Shown here piece by piece: positions 7,134-15,300 of a stretch of DNA of 33,781 nucleotides. The stretch lies in NCBI GenBank assembly GCA_025360715.1, contig JANYBS010000167.1:1-33781 (forward strand), in the 5' to 3' direction. The first letter of the stretch is position 1. The number at the start of each line of letters is the position of its first letter. The notes beneath the pieces are model-generated. The model ran no database searches. It saw nothing but the letters and a program-made list of their open reading frames with translations, and was not told where the DNA came from. The position numbers were made by a program, and so were the translations under genes. Origin of the DNA: Candidatus Eiseniibacteriota bacterium (GTDB lineage: Bacteria; Eisenbacteria; RBG-16-71-46).

Positions 7134-9434
7134 CTAGCGAACCCGCACCAGCCGCTGCGTGAAGTCGCGGCCTTCGAGCCGCGCGCGTACAAAGTAAAGC
7201 CCGGGCGCGGTGTCGTGGCCGGATTCGTCGCGGCCGTCCCACGAGATCACGTGTTCGCCAGCGGCGAGCGCGCCCGCATCGATCCCGCGGACGCGGCGGC
7301 CCTGCTGGTCGTACACGTCGAGCAGTACGCGCGCAGCAAGTGCGAGGCCGAAGCGCAGCGTCGTGCGGCCCGTGCTCGGGTTCGGCGACGGCGGCGCGAG
7401 GAACGCCGCAGCGACGTGCGACGGTGGCGCGTCGAGCGTCGCCTCGGTCATCACCCAGGCCTTCTCGCTCTCGTTGCCATGCGTGTCGAGCACGCTGATC
7501 TTGTAGAACGGACGGCTGGGATTCATGAAGTCGGTCAGGACCGTGTCGGTGGTCGTGGTACGCAGGGTGGTCGCGTCCGCGACGAAGGACTGCGAGTCGC
7601 CCCAGTACACGCGGTACAGGCGTACGTCCTTGCCCGTCGAGCGGCGCCACGAGAGCTTGGCCTGACTGTTCACGATTCGGCCCGTGAGCTGCTCCACCGG
7701 CGGCGGCGGCGTGTTGTCGATCGAGTAACTGCTGTCGGGCACCGAGTGCCAGCGCACCTGCTGGAACGTGTCGATGGTGTTGATGCGATAGAGCGTGCGC
7801 GGGAACGTGCCGACCGTGACCGAGTCGCCGTCGGTGGGGATCACGACCGAGTACGAAGCAGCGCCCGTGGCAGGCACGAAGCCCACATGGACGTCGCCCG
7901 TGGGCTCGACCTTCATGATCTCGTAGCCCGAGATCGCGATATTCAGGTCGGGATTCTCGAACAGCGTCGCGTCGAATGTCATGTTCACGAAGCCGCCGTC
8001 ATCATTGGGCACATCGGCGAGCGTGCGGATCACCGGCTCGCATGCGCCGAGCACGCCCGGACCGTAGGCCATGACGCGCTGTCCATAGATATCATTCGCG
8101 CCGTTGCGGTTGTCTTCCCAGAACACGTACGCGCCGCCGGCCAGGTCCGAGCACATCGTGGGGTAGACCTGCTGGCCGCTCGCGGTGCAGACCGGGATGC
8201 CGTCCACGGTCCACCACGGCCGGCCGAAGCCGACGAGGCGCTGCGCGTACAGGTCGAAGCTGCCGCTGCGCGTGTCCTGCCACAGGCAGATCACGTAGCC
8301 AAAGCCGTCGCGCGCGAACCGTGGCTCGGTCTGCGAGCCGGGCGCGACACACACAGGGATGCCGTGGTCGCCGAACCAGATCAATTGACCCGCCGCATTG
8401 ATGCGCATGGCGTAGATATCGTTCTCGCCGGTGCGCGCGTCTTCCCACGCCACATACACGCCGTTCGAGCCATCCGGCTCGACCACCGCGTTCTGTTGGT
8501 CGCCGGGTGCCGTGCTCACGCTGTCGCCATCCGCATTCCATAGAGGCACGCCCGCAACGCTCACACGCTGCGCGAACACATCGGCGTTGCCGTAGCGCAT
8601 GTCGGTCCACGCGGCGATGATGCCGCCCGCGCCGTCGCTGCACACGACTGGCGTGATCTGGTCGCCAGCAGCCGCGCAGGCAGCGATGCCGTTGACGCCC
8701 CACGGCATCGTGCCAGCATTGGTGATGCGCGCCGAGTAAAGGTCGGAGTCGATGCCGTTGCGATAATCGCTCCACATGCAGACGGCGCCGCCGGCGTTAT
8801 CGGTGACGATGCCCGGTGAATCCTGGTCGCCCGGGGCCACGCACACGCTCACGCCCGCGGCGTTCCAGAGTTTCACGCCATCGGGGTTCAGGCGCTGCGC
8901 GAAGATGTCGCTCGTGTTGCCCGCACGGAAGTCCGTCCACGCCACGATCGCACCGCCGGTGTTGTCGGCGACCACCGTGGGTGAGTACTGGTCACCCGAG
9001 AGCGCGCACACCGGCACGCCGTTGGTTTGCCAAACAATGTCGCCCGTGGCCTTCACGCGCTGCGCGTAGATGTCGTAGTTGCCGCTACGCGCGTCTTCCC
9101 ACACCACGATGAAGCCGCTCTGCGCATCGCTGCAGAGCTTGGGCAGCTCTTGGATGCCGGGCGCGGTGCAGATCGGCTTGCCGCCCGCGCCCCATAGCAC
9201 GGTGCCGGCTGCGGTCACGTGGTTCGCGTACAGGTCGTAGCTGCCCGAACGCACGTCGGTCCACACGAGAAACGCGCCGCCGGATCCATCCGCCAAAGAC
9301 ACCGGGCGATGCTGATCCCCGAACGAAGCATTGATCGGGACACCGGTCGGTGTGCGGTCCCAGCCCTGAAGCGCGTGCGCCGAGGGGGCGAGCGTGATCA
9401 GGGCGACAGTGGCGAGCAGGGCAGTCAGGCGCAT
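7134..9434 (-). CDS. Secreted eight-repeat propeller-type protein with FlgD-like sorting domain
   Basis: 766 residues from ATG 9434; the frame is open to 10136 but only this start gives a signal peptide (MRLTALLATVALITLAPSAHA). Eight tandem units of 54-55 residues follow, each with the pattern GDQxxPxVxSDxxGGxxVxWxD then RxGxxDIYAQRV then a variable W and PVCxAPG. The regular length and WxDxRxGxxDIYAQ core suggest one beta-propeller or similar beta-solenoid ring. An FN3-like segment comes next (about residues 480-670, PPPPVEQLTGRIVNSQAKLSW). The end is the sorting-type domain (PPSPNPSTGRTTLRFGLALA, VYDQQGRRVRG, WDGRDESG, APGLYFVRAR). Its function is unknown; it is probably surface-exposed and binds or displays rather than catalyses. 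Nothing strong marks its promoter in the 279-bp divergent gap with ispH. Confidence 0.85.
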   Translation of the reverse strand: MRLTALLATVALITLAPSAHALQGWDRTPTGVPINASFGDQHRPVSLADGSGGAFLVWTDVRSGSYDLYANHVTAAGTVLWGAGGKPICTAPGIQELPKLCSDAQSGFIVVWEDARSGNYDIYAQRVKATGDIVWQTNGVPVCALSGDQYSPTVVADNTGGAIVAWTDFRAGNTSDIFAQRLNPDGVKLWNAAGVSVCVAPGDQDSPGIVTDNAGGAVCMWSDYRNGIDSDLYSARITNAGTMPWGVNGIAACAAAGDQITPVVCSDGAGGIIAAWTDMRYGNADVFAQRVSVAGVPLWNADGDSVSTAPGDQQNAVVEPDGSNGVYVAWEDARTGENDIYAMRINAAGQLIWFGDHGIPVCVAPGSQTEPRFARDGFGYVICLWQDTRSGSFDLYAQRLVGFGRPWWTVDGIPVCTASGQQVYPTMCSDLAGGAYVFWEDNRNGANDIYGQRVMAYGPGVLGACEPVIRTLADVPNDDGGFVNMTFDATLFENPDLNIAISGYEIMKVEPTGDVHVGFVPATGAASYSVVIPTDGDSVTVGTFPRTLYRINTIDTFQQVRWHSVPDSSYSIDNTPPPPVEQLTGRIVNSQAKLSWRRSTGKDVRLYRVYWGDSQSFVADATTLRTTTTDTVLTDFMNPSRPFYKISVLDTHGNESEKAWVMTEATLDAPPSHVAAAFLAPPSPNPSTGRTTLRFGLALAARVLLDVYDQQGRRVRGIDAGALAAGEHVISWDGRDESGHDTAPGLYFVRARLEGRDFTQRLVRVR

Positions 9435-9620
9435 ACGCAAGGTCGGGGGTGTCACTCGGGGCCTGTGGGGGGAACCGGTAGAGCCGGCGTGGCGATCTCC
9501 GATCGCTCCAAAGGACGCGGCTCGGGGAGTGAAAAGGCTACCGGACGGGCGCAGCAAGTGCCACTGGAATTGCGACTTGGCGGACTTCGAGCGGCAACCG
9601 CGTTCACCGCGAGCGGGCTT

Positions 9621-9649
9621 TTGCGGCTTCCCGCGCGTTCGGCTACGGT
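9621..9649 (+). promoter_or_regulatory. Putative sigma-70-type promoter of ispH
   Basis: TTGCGG (9621-9626), 17-bp spacer, TACGGT (9644-9649). The predicted leader is about 57 nt and the ATG has a proper AAGGA ribosome site at 9702-9706. The rest of the 9435-9713 gap holds only a weak 5-bp hairpin (GCGAT/ATCGC near 9490-9504). Confidence 0.5.
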
Positions 9650-9713
9650 GTGGGCGCCAGCAGGCCGCCGCATCCCGTGCCCTGCCACCGCTCGGCCACA
9701 TAAGGACTGCCCA

Positions 9714-10733
9714 ATGCCGGAAGTCGTTCGCACACTGCACCTTGCCGCTCCGCGCGGGTTCTGCGCCGGAGTCGACCGGGCCATCGACATCGTCGATATG
9801 GCGCTTCAGGTCTACGGCGCGCCGATATACGTGCGCCACGAGATCGTCCACAACCGCCACGTGGTCGAGGACCTGCGCCGCAAGGGTGCGGTGTTCACCG
9901 ACGACCTGAACGACGTTCCCGAGGGAGCGGTGGTGATCTTCTCGGCGCACGGCGTCTCGCCCGCGGTACGCGCCGAGGCCAAGGGCCGCAAACTGCGCGC
10001 GCTCGATGCCACCTGTCCGCTGGTGACGAAGGTCCATCTCGAAGCGCTGCGCTACGCGAAGCAGGGTTACTCCATCGTGCTCATCGGCCACCGCCAGCAC
10101 GTCGAGGTGATCGGCACCATGGGCGAAGCGCCGCAAGCGATCGTCGTATGCGAGACCGTCGCCGAGGTCGAGGCGCTGCAGTTACCCGATCCCAGCAAGG
10201 TCGCGTACATCACGCAGACCACGCTGTCGCTCGATGACTGCCGTGCCATGGTCGAAGCGCTCCGTAAGCGCTATCCGCTTGTGAAGGAGCCGGCCAAGGA
10301 CGACATCTGCTACGCCACGCAGAACCGCCAGAACGCGGTCAAGGTCATGGCGCCGAATTGCCAGACCGTACTCGTGGTGGGCGCGCCCGCGAGCAGCAAT
10401 GCGAACCGCTTGGTCGAAGTGGCGGCGGCGCTCGGCGCCAAGGCTTACCTGATCGAGTCCGCCGAGGATATCGTGCCCGAGTGGCTCACGGGCGATGTGG
10501 GCCTCACCGCTGGCGCCTCGACGCCCGAGGACATCGTACAGGCCTGCGTCGACCGCGTCTGCGCGTTGGGCGCTTACCAGGTGAAGGAGTTCCGCTTGGT
10601 CGAGGAGCGCGTCATGTTCCCGCTGCCCGGCGAGCTTGCGGCGGCGGCGCGCGAACATGGTGTGACGCTGTCCGCGGGCAACACGATGGCGGCCGACCGC
10701 GCCGATCAGCAGATGCGCATCACGAAGCACTAA
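9714..10733 (+). CDS. ispH: 4-hydroxy-3-methylbut-2-enyl diphosphate reductase
   Basis: 339 residues, ATG 9714 with AAGGA seven bases upstream; the longer open frame upstream has no ribosome site. It catalyses the last step of the MEP isoprenoid pathway, reducing HMBPP to IPP and DMAPP with a [4Fe-4S] cluster. The three cluster cysteines are visible: Cys17 in PRGFCAGVDRAI, Cys101 in DATCPLVTKVH and Cys199 in DDICYATQNRQ. The substrate-binding His129/Glu131 occur in GHRQHVEVIGTMG and the TQTTLS stretch is present. Other family markers are VYVRHEIVHN-like YVRHEIVHNRHVVEDL, IFSAHGV and VVGAPASSNANRLVEVA. Full length for the family. The next gene on the same strand starts 65 bp later. Confidence 0.97.
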   Translation: MPEVVRTLHLAAPRGFCAGVDRAIDIVDMALQVYGAPIYVRHEIVHNRHVVEDLRRKGAVFTDDLNDVPEGAVVIFSAHGVSPAVRAEAKGRKLRALDATCPLVTKVHLEALRYAKQGYSIVLIGHRQHVEVIGTMGEAPQAIVVCETVAEVEALQLPDPSKVAYITQTTLSLDDCRAMVEALRKRYPLVKEPAKDDICYATQNRQNAVKVMAPNCQTVLVVGAPASSNANRLVEVAAALGAKAYLIESAEDIVPEWLTGDVGLTAGASTPEDIVQACVDRVCALGAYQVKEFRLVEERVMFPLPGELAAAAREHGVTLSAGNTMAADRADQQMRITKH

Positions 10734-10798
10734 GGTCCGCTGCGCGAGACATCGGAGAGCCCCATGCTGCGTCCGGTCACGCATCGGTGGCAGAAGTC

Positions 10799-11422
10799 AT
10801 GAGCGCCCGCGCTTTGTGGCGCATCGGCGCGTTCGCGATCGTGATCGCGATCGCGCTGGCGGTGCTCGGCCTCGCGGCCAACTGCAGCCCTTCGCGGCGT
10901 CGCGACTGGGACGAGGGCTGGTCGCAGCGCGCGCGCGCACACGGCCTGCACTGGCGTGTGGGCACGCGCCTCGAGGTGAACCGCTACGAAGGCACGCCGT
11001 CGGGCCCCCAGAAGCATGTGGAGCTCTGGCAGCTGCTGCGCTCCGACAGCACGTCCGGCGAGTTCGAGGTTCGCGTCGATGATGGCGAGCCGCGCATCGT
11101 GAACGTGGGCTGGCACCCGGCGGTGCCGCAGGCGGCGGCGGGCGGCGGCGGCCACGGCATCTATCCGGTGCCGGCGCCGATGATGCCGATGCGCGTGCCG
11201 GCCGGGCGCTTTGATTGCGGCCACACGTGGCGCGATCACGTCGCCAGCGACGGTCGCGTGATGCGCCAAGATGAATGGTGGGCGCCCAACGTGCCCGTGC
11301 CGGTCATGAGCTGGACGCGCTGGGAGGGGACCTTGCAGGTGGTTCCCGCGCCGCCGGCCGAGCCGCGCGATGTGGCCACGGGCATGACTTGGAGCGTACT
11401 CAAGGCCATACGGCAGCCGTAG
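10799..11422 (+). CDS. Hypothetical membrane-anchored or exported protein
   Basis: 207 residues from ATG 10799, chosen because it puts a hydrophobic helix (IGAFAIVIAIALAVLGLAA) at the N-terminus; the frame upstream runs into ispH. A Cys follows the helix (AANCSPSRRR), which could be a lipidation site but lacks a good lipobox. The rest is a predicted beta-rich soluble domain with alternating strands (LHWRVGTRLEVNRYEG, HVELWQLLRS, FEVRVDDGEPRIVNVGW). A Gly/Pro loop precedes the segment VPAGRFDCGHTWRDHV...EWWAPNVPVPV. I do not recognise the family with confidence; VPAGxFxC followed by a W-x-APxVPV segment recurs in secreted beta-barrel-like proteins of unknown function. There is no visible ribosome site; it may be read through from ispH, 65 bp upstream. 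Confidence 0.6.
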   Translation: MSARALWRIGAFAIVIAIALAVLGLAANCSPSRRRDWDEGWSQRARAHGLHWRVGTRLEVNRYEGTPSGPQKHVELWQLLRSDSTSGEFEVRVDDGEPRIVNVGWHPAVPQAAAGGGGHGIYPVPAPMMPMRVPAGRFDCGHTWRDHVASDGRVMRQDEWWAPNVPVPVMSWTRWEGTLQVVPAPPAEPRDVATGMTWSVLKAIRQP

Positions 11423-11469
11423 GATGATGCGGTCCGCTGGGCCGCCATCGCCCGCGTGAGCGCCGTGCT

Positions 11470-11498
11470 TTGCTGCGCAGCAGCGCCTCCGCTACTGT
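11470..11498 (+). promoter_or_regulatory. Promoter of the LigB-like gene (near-leaderless), overlapped by a palindrome
   Basis: TTGCTG (11470-11475), 17-bp spacer, TACTGT (11493-11498), ending 9 nt before the ATG at 11508. A perfect 12-bp palindrome TGCTGCGCAGCA (11471-11482) overlaps the -35. No Shine-Dalgarno site. Confidence 0.55.
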
Positions 11499-11507
11499 GC
11501 GTCGCCC

Positions 11508-12305
11508 ATGCTCACCTCCCGTGCCCTGCTCCTGCCCAGCGTGCCGACGATGCTCATCGATGAGCAGCGCGGCGATATCACCGAGATGATCGAGGCGCTC
11601 TCGAGCGCGGGCGAGCGCATGCTCTCCGAGGCTCCCGATGCGGTGGTGATCGTCTCGCCGCGGTGGGTGAGCAGCAACGCGTTCCAGGCCGATGACGGCC
11701 GCCGCCACCGCTCGGTGATCGACCTGCCCGGCTTTGGCGTGGAACCGCGCTATGATTGCCCCGGGCATCCGGTGCTCGCGCGCACGATCGTGGAGCACGC
11801 GGTCAAGTCCGGCCTGCGCGCCTCGTGCGCCCAGCACGGGGTCGACACCGCGGCCAGCATCCCGCTGCACTTCTTGGTGCGTGCGCGCCATGTGCCGATC
11901 GTGCCGCTGTCGATCAGCGAGGGCTCGGCCGAGGAGCATCGCGCATGGGGCGCGGCGATCCGCCACGCGCTCAACGCATGGGAGGGCCGCGCGGCATTCT
12001 GTGTGGGCGGCGCGCTGTCGTGGTACCTGCATGCGTTCAACCTGCGCCGCGACGTGCCCGAGGGTGTCGAGCTCGACAAGCGCGTGCTCGAAGCGATCGA
12101 GAATGGCGCCTGGAGCCGCGTGCAGGATGCCGTCGAAGCGCTCGGTGAGAAGGCGCATCCCGAAGCCGACCTCAAGCACCTGGAGGTACTGCGCGGCTTC
12201 CTGCTCATCGAGACCGGCGGCCACGTGCGCGAGTACGAGAGCACGCACGGCATCGGCACGGCCCTGGCCGAGTTTCCGCTCAGCAACACGGGCGCGCCGG
12301 CGTAA
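11508..12305 (+). CDS. Class III extradiol dioxygenase (LigB)-fold protein, apparently lacking metal ligands
   Basis: 265 residues. The layout follows the LigB superfamily: a first strand (RALLLPSVPTMLIDE), a helix, the strand DAVVIVSPRWVSS, the segment DLPGFGVEPRYDCPGHPVLARTI, and GVDTAASIPLHFL followed by VPIVPLSI. In family members these positions carry metal-binding His residues (PHPP in the first strand, SPHW after the second, DHG/DHGxWVPL later). Here they read PSVPT (Ser11), SPRW (Arg52) and VDTAAS (Asp113-Thr114). I therefore infer a divergent, probably non-catalytic or differently acting member. The second half (GGALSWYLHAFNLRR...VLRGFLLIETGG) is intact and well folded in appearance, so it does not look like decay. 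It could be a structural homologue such as an accessory subunit; no partner subunit lies nearby. It converges on the protease gene across a terminator. Confidence 0.65.
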   Translation: MLTSRALLLPSVPTMLIDEQRGDITEMIEALSSAGERMLSEAPDAVVIVSPRWVSSNAFQADDGRRHRSVIDLPGFGVEPRYDCPGHPVLARTIVEHAVKSGLRASCAQHGVDTAASIPLHFLVRARHVPIVPLSISEGSAEEHRAWGAAIRHALNAWEGRAAFCVGGALSWYLHAFNLRRDVPEGVELDKRVLEAIENGAWSRVQDAVEALGEKAHPEADLKHLEVLRGFLLIETGGHVREYESTHGIGTALAEFPLSNTGAPA

Positions 12306-12336
12306 GCCGCACTCCCGCGCGGGTCCGCGCGAAAGA

Positions 12337-12372
12337 CGAAGGCCGCCGGCGCTTGCGAGCAGGCGGCCTTCG
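12337..12372. terminator. Bidirectional intrinsic terminator
   Basis: Perfect 11-bp stem CGAAGGCCGCC (12337-12347) with GGCGGCCTTCG (12362-12372) and a 14-nt loop, then GCGTTGTTTGC on the + side. It lies between the converging LigB-like (+) and metalloprotease (-) genes. Confidence 0.7.
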
Positions 12373-12387
12373 CGTTGTTTGCTGGCG

Positions 12388-15300
12388 CTATCGCGTGATC
12401 ACGATGCGCGCAGCATCCTCTCGGCCCTGCGCCGCCAGGCGCACGAAGTAAAGCCCCGGCGCCAGCGCGTGCCCGGCGTCATCGTCGCCGCTCCACGCAA
12501 GTGTGTGCGCGCCAGCTGCCGCGTGGCCGTGCGCCAGCGTGCGCACGCGCGCGCCGCGCACGTCGTACACGCTCACATCGGCGTCGCCGTCCTGCGCGAG
12601 CGACCATTGCAGCTGCGTCTGCGCCACGAACGGCGAGGGGCGCGCGCCCAGCATGCGCGTCTCGCTCACCTGCGGCGCCACGTCGGCCCAAGCCTTGTCG
12701 ACCGCAAGCGCATACGTGCCCGACTTGTCGCGCTCATTCGCGCGGGTCTTGTAGACCGCGACCGCATAGCGGCCGGTGACGGGCACGTCGAACTCCAGGT
12801 GCTCGCTTGCGCCTGCGGGCGCCAGGTAAGCGCTCGCAAGGTCTTCGCCGTCGCTGCGGTTCTGGTACGGCCGCGGGCCTCCGTACGCGGCGGCGCCCCA
12901 GTCGACCGTGCCCGTCTGGTTCACGATGTCGACGATGTGATGACCCGCCGCCAGATCGAGCGCGTGCAATTGCACCAGATGACTCGCGCCCATCGTGAAC
13001 GGTCCCGAGATGCCCGTGCCGCGAAGGACCGCCGGCACGATCTCGGCCGCGTAGCTCGCGGTGTCGTTCGACGCGCGAAGCACGCCCACGTCGAAGCCGC
13101 GATAAGTCGTGACGCCGAAATCGATGAGCATCAGCTCGGTCGCATCGCCATCCCATGCCGAGAACGCGAGCGGATCCTCGAAACCCTTGCTCGCGTTGGG
13201 CGCGAGTTCGTGCAGCTGCACGTCCACGTCGCTGCCGGCGCGCGGCGTGACCGCGATCGCGGCCCAGCCGGCGGTCGTGCCGCTTGTGAATGTGGGGGTG
13301 CGTATGCCATCGGCGTCATACGACGGCGTCTGTGTGGAGTCGATAGCGTCCCAGCCTTCGGTCGGCGAGCCGTTCGTGCCCGCGCGCCATAGCGTGGTGG
13401 ACAGCGGGGAGACCGGCGGCGCCCACACCCACTGGCGGCCCGTGCGGTTGTTGGATTCATCCAGTTCGGGCATCACGTTGGTGGGGTCGGCGGTCACGCT
13501 GAGCACGTGCCGGCCAGCATTCACCGTGAACGGGCCGCTGTTGATCGCCGTGAGCGTCTGGTTCGCGGCGAAGAAGAAGAGCTGGTTGCCCAGGTTCGTA
13601 CGGTCCACGTAGCGGCCCGTGTTCAGGAATCCCGCGGCGGCATCGCTCTGGTTGCGGATCGCCAGGTTGAGCCACGTGGCGTTCGCATCGCCCGCCAGCA
13701 GCGAGGGCGCGGGCACATTCGCAGCCGTGGCGTCGGCTGCAGGACGCGGCACCAGCGAAGCGGCCCATCCCGACGGCAGCGCGGGCGTGACGTCGGCGCG
13801 CAGCGGCACGATGTGAACGGTGAACGTGACGGCCGCGAAGCCGTCGCGGGGATTGCGGTAGAAGACCAATTCGTGGATGCCTGTCGCTGCTGGCACCACA
13901 TGCAGTTCGCCGCTGCCGCTGCCATCGGTGGCGACCTTGGCGTTGTAGCTCGAGATCGTGCCCCGACCGAATAGGTTCGACAGCCAGGTCGCATACACGG
14001 TGGCGGTACCCGAGGTGACCTGGATCTGCACCGCGAGTGGTGACGTGCTGGAAAGGTTCAGGTCGCGCAGAGCCATCATGGTGGTGTCGGCCATGCTGAT
14101 CACCACGGAATCGCCCGCGACGAGCGCCGTCGTGGGCGCCGAGGCGACGCCGGCGATGTAGTCGTGTGTGCCGCCGCTCGTGTTGACCACGCCCGCGTCG
14201 TACACCGACGCCGAGATCACGCGTGTGTTGGTGAGCACGGCGTCGAGCTGGCCCGCTGGCCTGCCCGAGTTGGCCAGGCGCGTGCGGAAGCCATCCGCGG
14301 TGCTCGACGAATGTGCGTGCAGCGACACGTCGTAGTTCTCGGTGGTGTCGAGCGCCGCGACCCACAGCCCTGCGAACGGCACGTTGAGCGGGGGAAAGAT
14401 GCGGAACTGCGTGTAGCTCAGGCCGTCGCAGTTCGAGTACCGCGGTACGAAGAGCGGGATGCCTTCATCGCCGCCCAGCGGATCGGGCGGCGCCGGGCGG
14501 CGCACGCGTGAGTTCAGGCCCACCGGTTGTGCGAGCCAATTGTATTGGATCGCGTCATCGTTGTTGATCTCGTTGGGCTCTGCAAGGTCCTCGTGGGCGT
14601 CGACGATCAATTCGAGCGTGTGCAGCCCGCCGCGCACGGTGAAGCCGGCGCGGTTCACGAAAGTGCTGAACACATGCGAGCCCGGCAGCGCCGTCTGTGC
14701 GGAATCGATGACCACGCCATCGAGCTTCACCACGCCCCAGCTGCGCGCGTCCACACCGGACTCGCCCGCGTTGTACATGCTCAGGTTCAGATACGTGCCC
14801 GGCGAGTTCGGTGGCAGGAGCGTGGCCACCGTGCACGAGGTCGACGTCGCGCCGGCCGCATCGCGCGGCACGATGAAGTCCGTCCAGCCGGCAGGAGCCT
14901 GCGGCGTCATGTCGGCAGGCAGGGGCGCGCGGATCACGTAAGGGCCATTCATCACGTAGGCGTTCGCGTTGCCGGCGCGGTCCAGTGCGCGCACGCGCAC
15001 GTAGTACGAACCCACGGCGAGCGCGGGCGTGCCGGCGTAGTTGCCGGAGATCTGCGTGAAGCTCTTGTGTGTGAGGAAGTCCGTATAGGTGGCGTTCTTC
15101 CACGGACCGCTTGTCGAAGGCCCGTGTTGTGCCTCGTAGTGATCGACGCCCGAGAAGTCGTCGGTCGTGGGCGACCAGCCGATGGCGAGCGTGGGATCGG
15201 GCGACGGCGTGTTCAGCACGTGGTCCGTGCTGGTGACGTTCGTGACCAGTGCGGGCGCGTTGCTATCGGTGAGCAGATACCGGTCGTTCGCGAGCGTGCC

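Noticed and set aside
7215-8543. 442-codon open frame on the + strand
   Set aside because: Antisense to the eight-repeat secreted protein; the periodic Arg/Val/Asp composition simply mirrors the repeats.
9435-9713. tRNA or small RNA gene in the gap before ispH
   Set aside because: No cloverleaf, T-loop GTTCRA or CCA end could be placed on either strand; only the ispH promoter and a weak 5-bp hairpin are visible.
11734-13392. 552-codon open frame running from the LigB-like gene into the protease region
   Set aside because: It crosses a terminator and two real genes in another frame or strand; Arg/Ala/Cys-rich product without domains.
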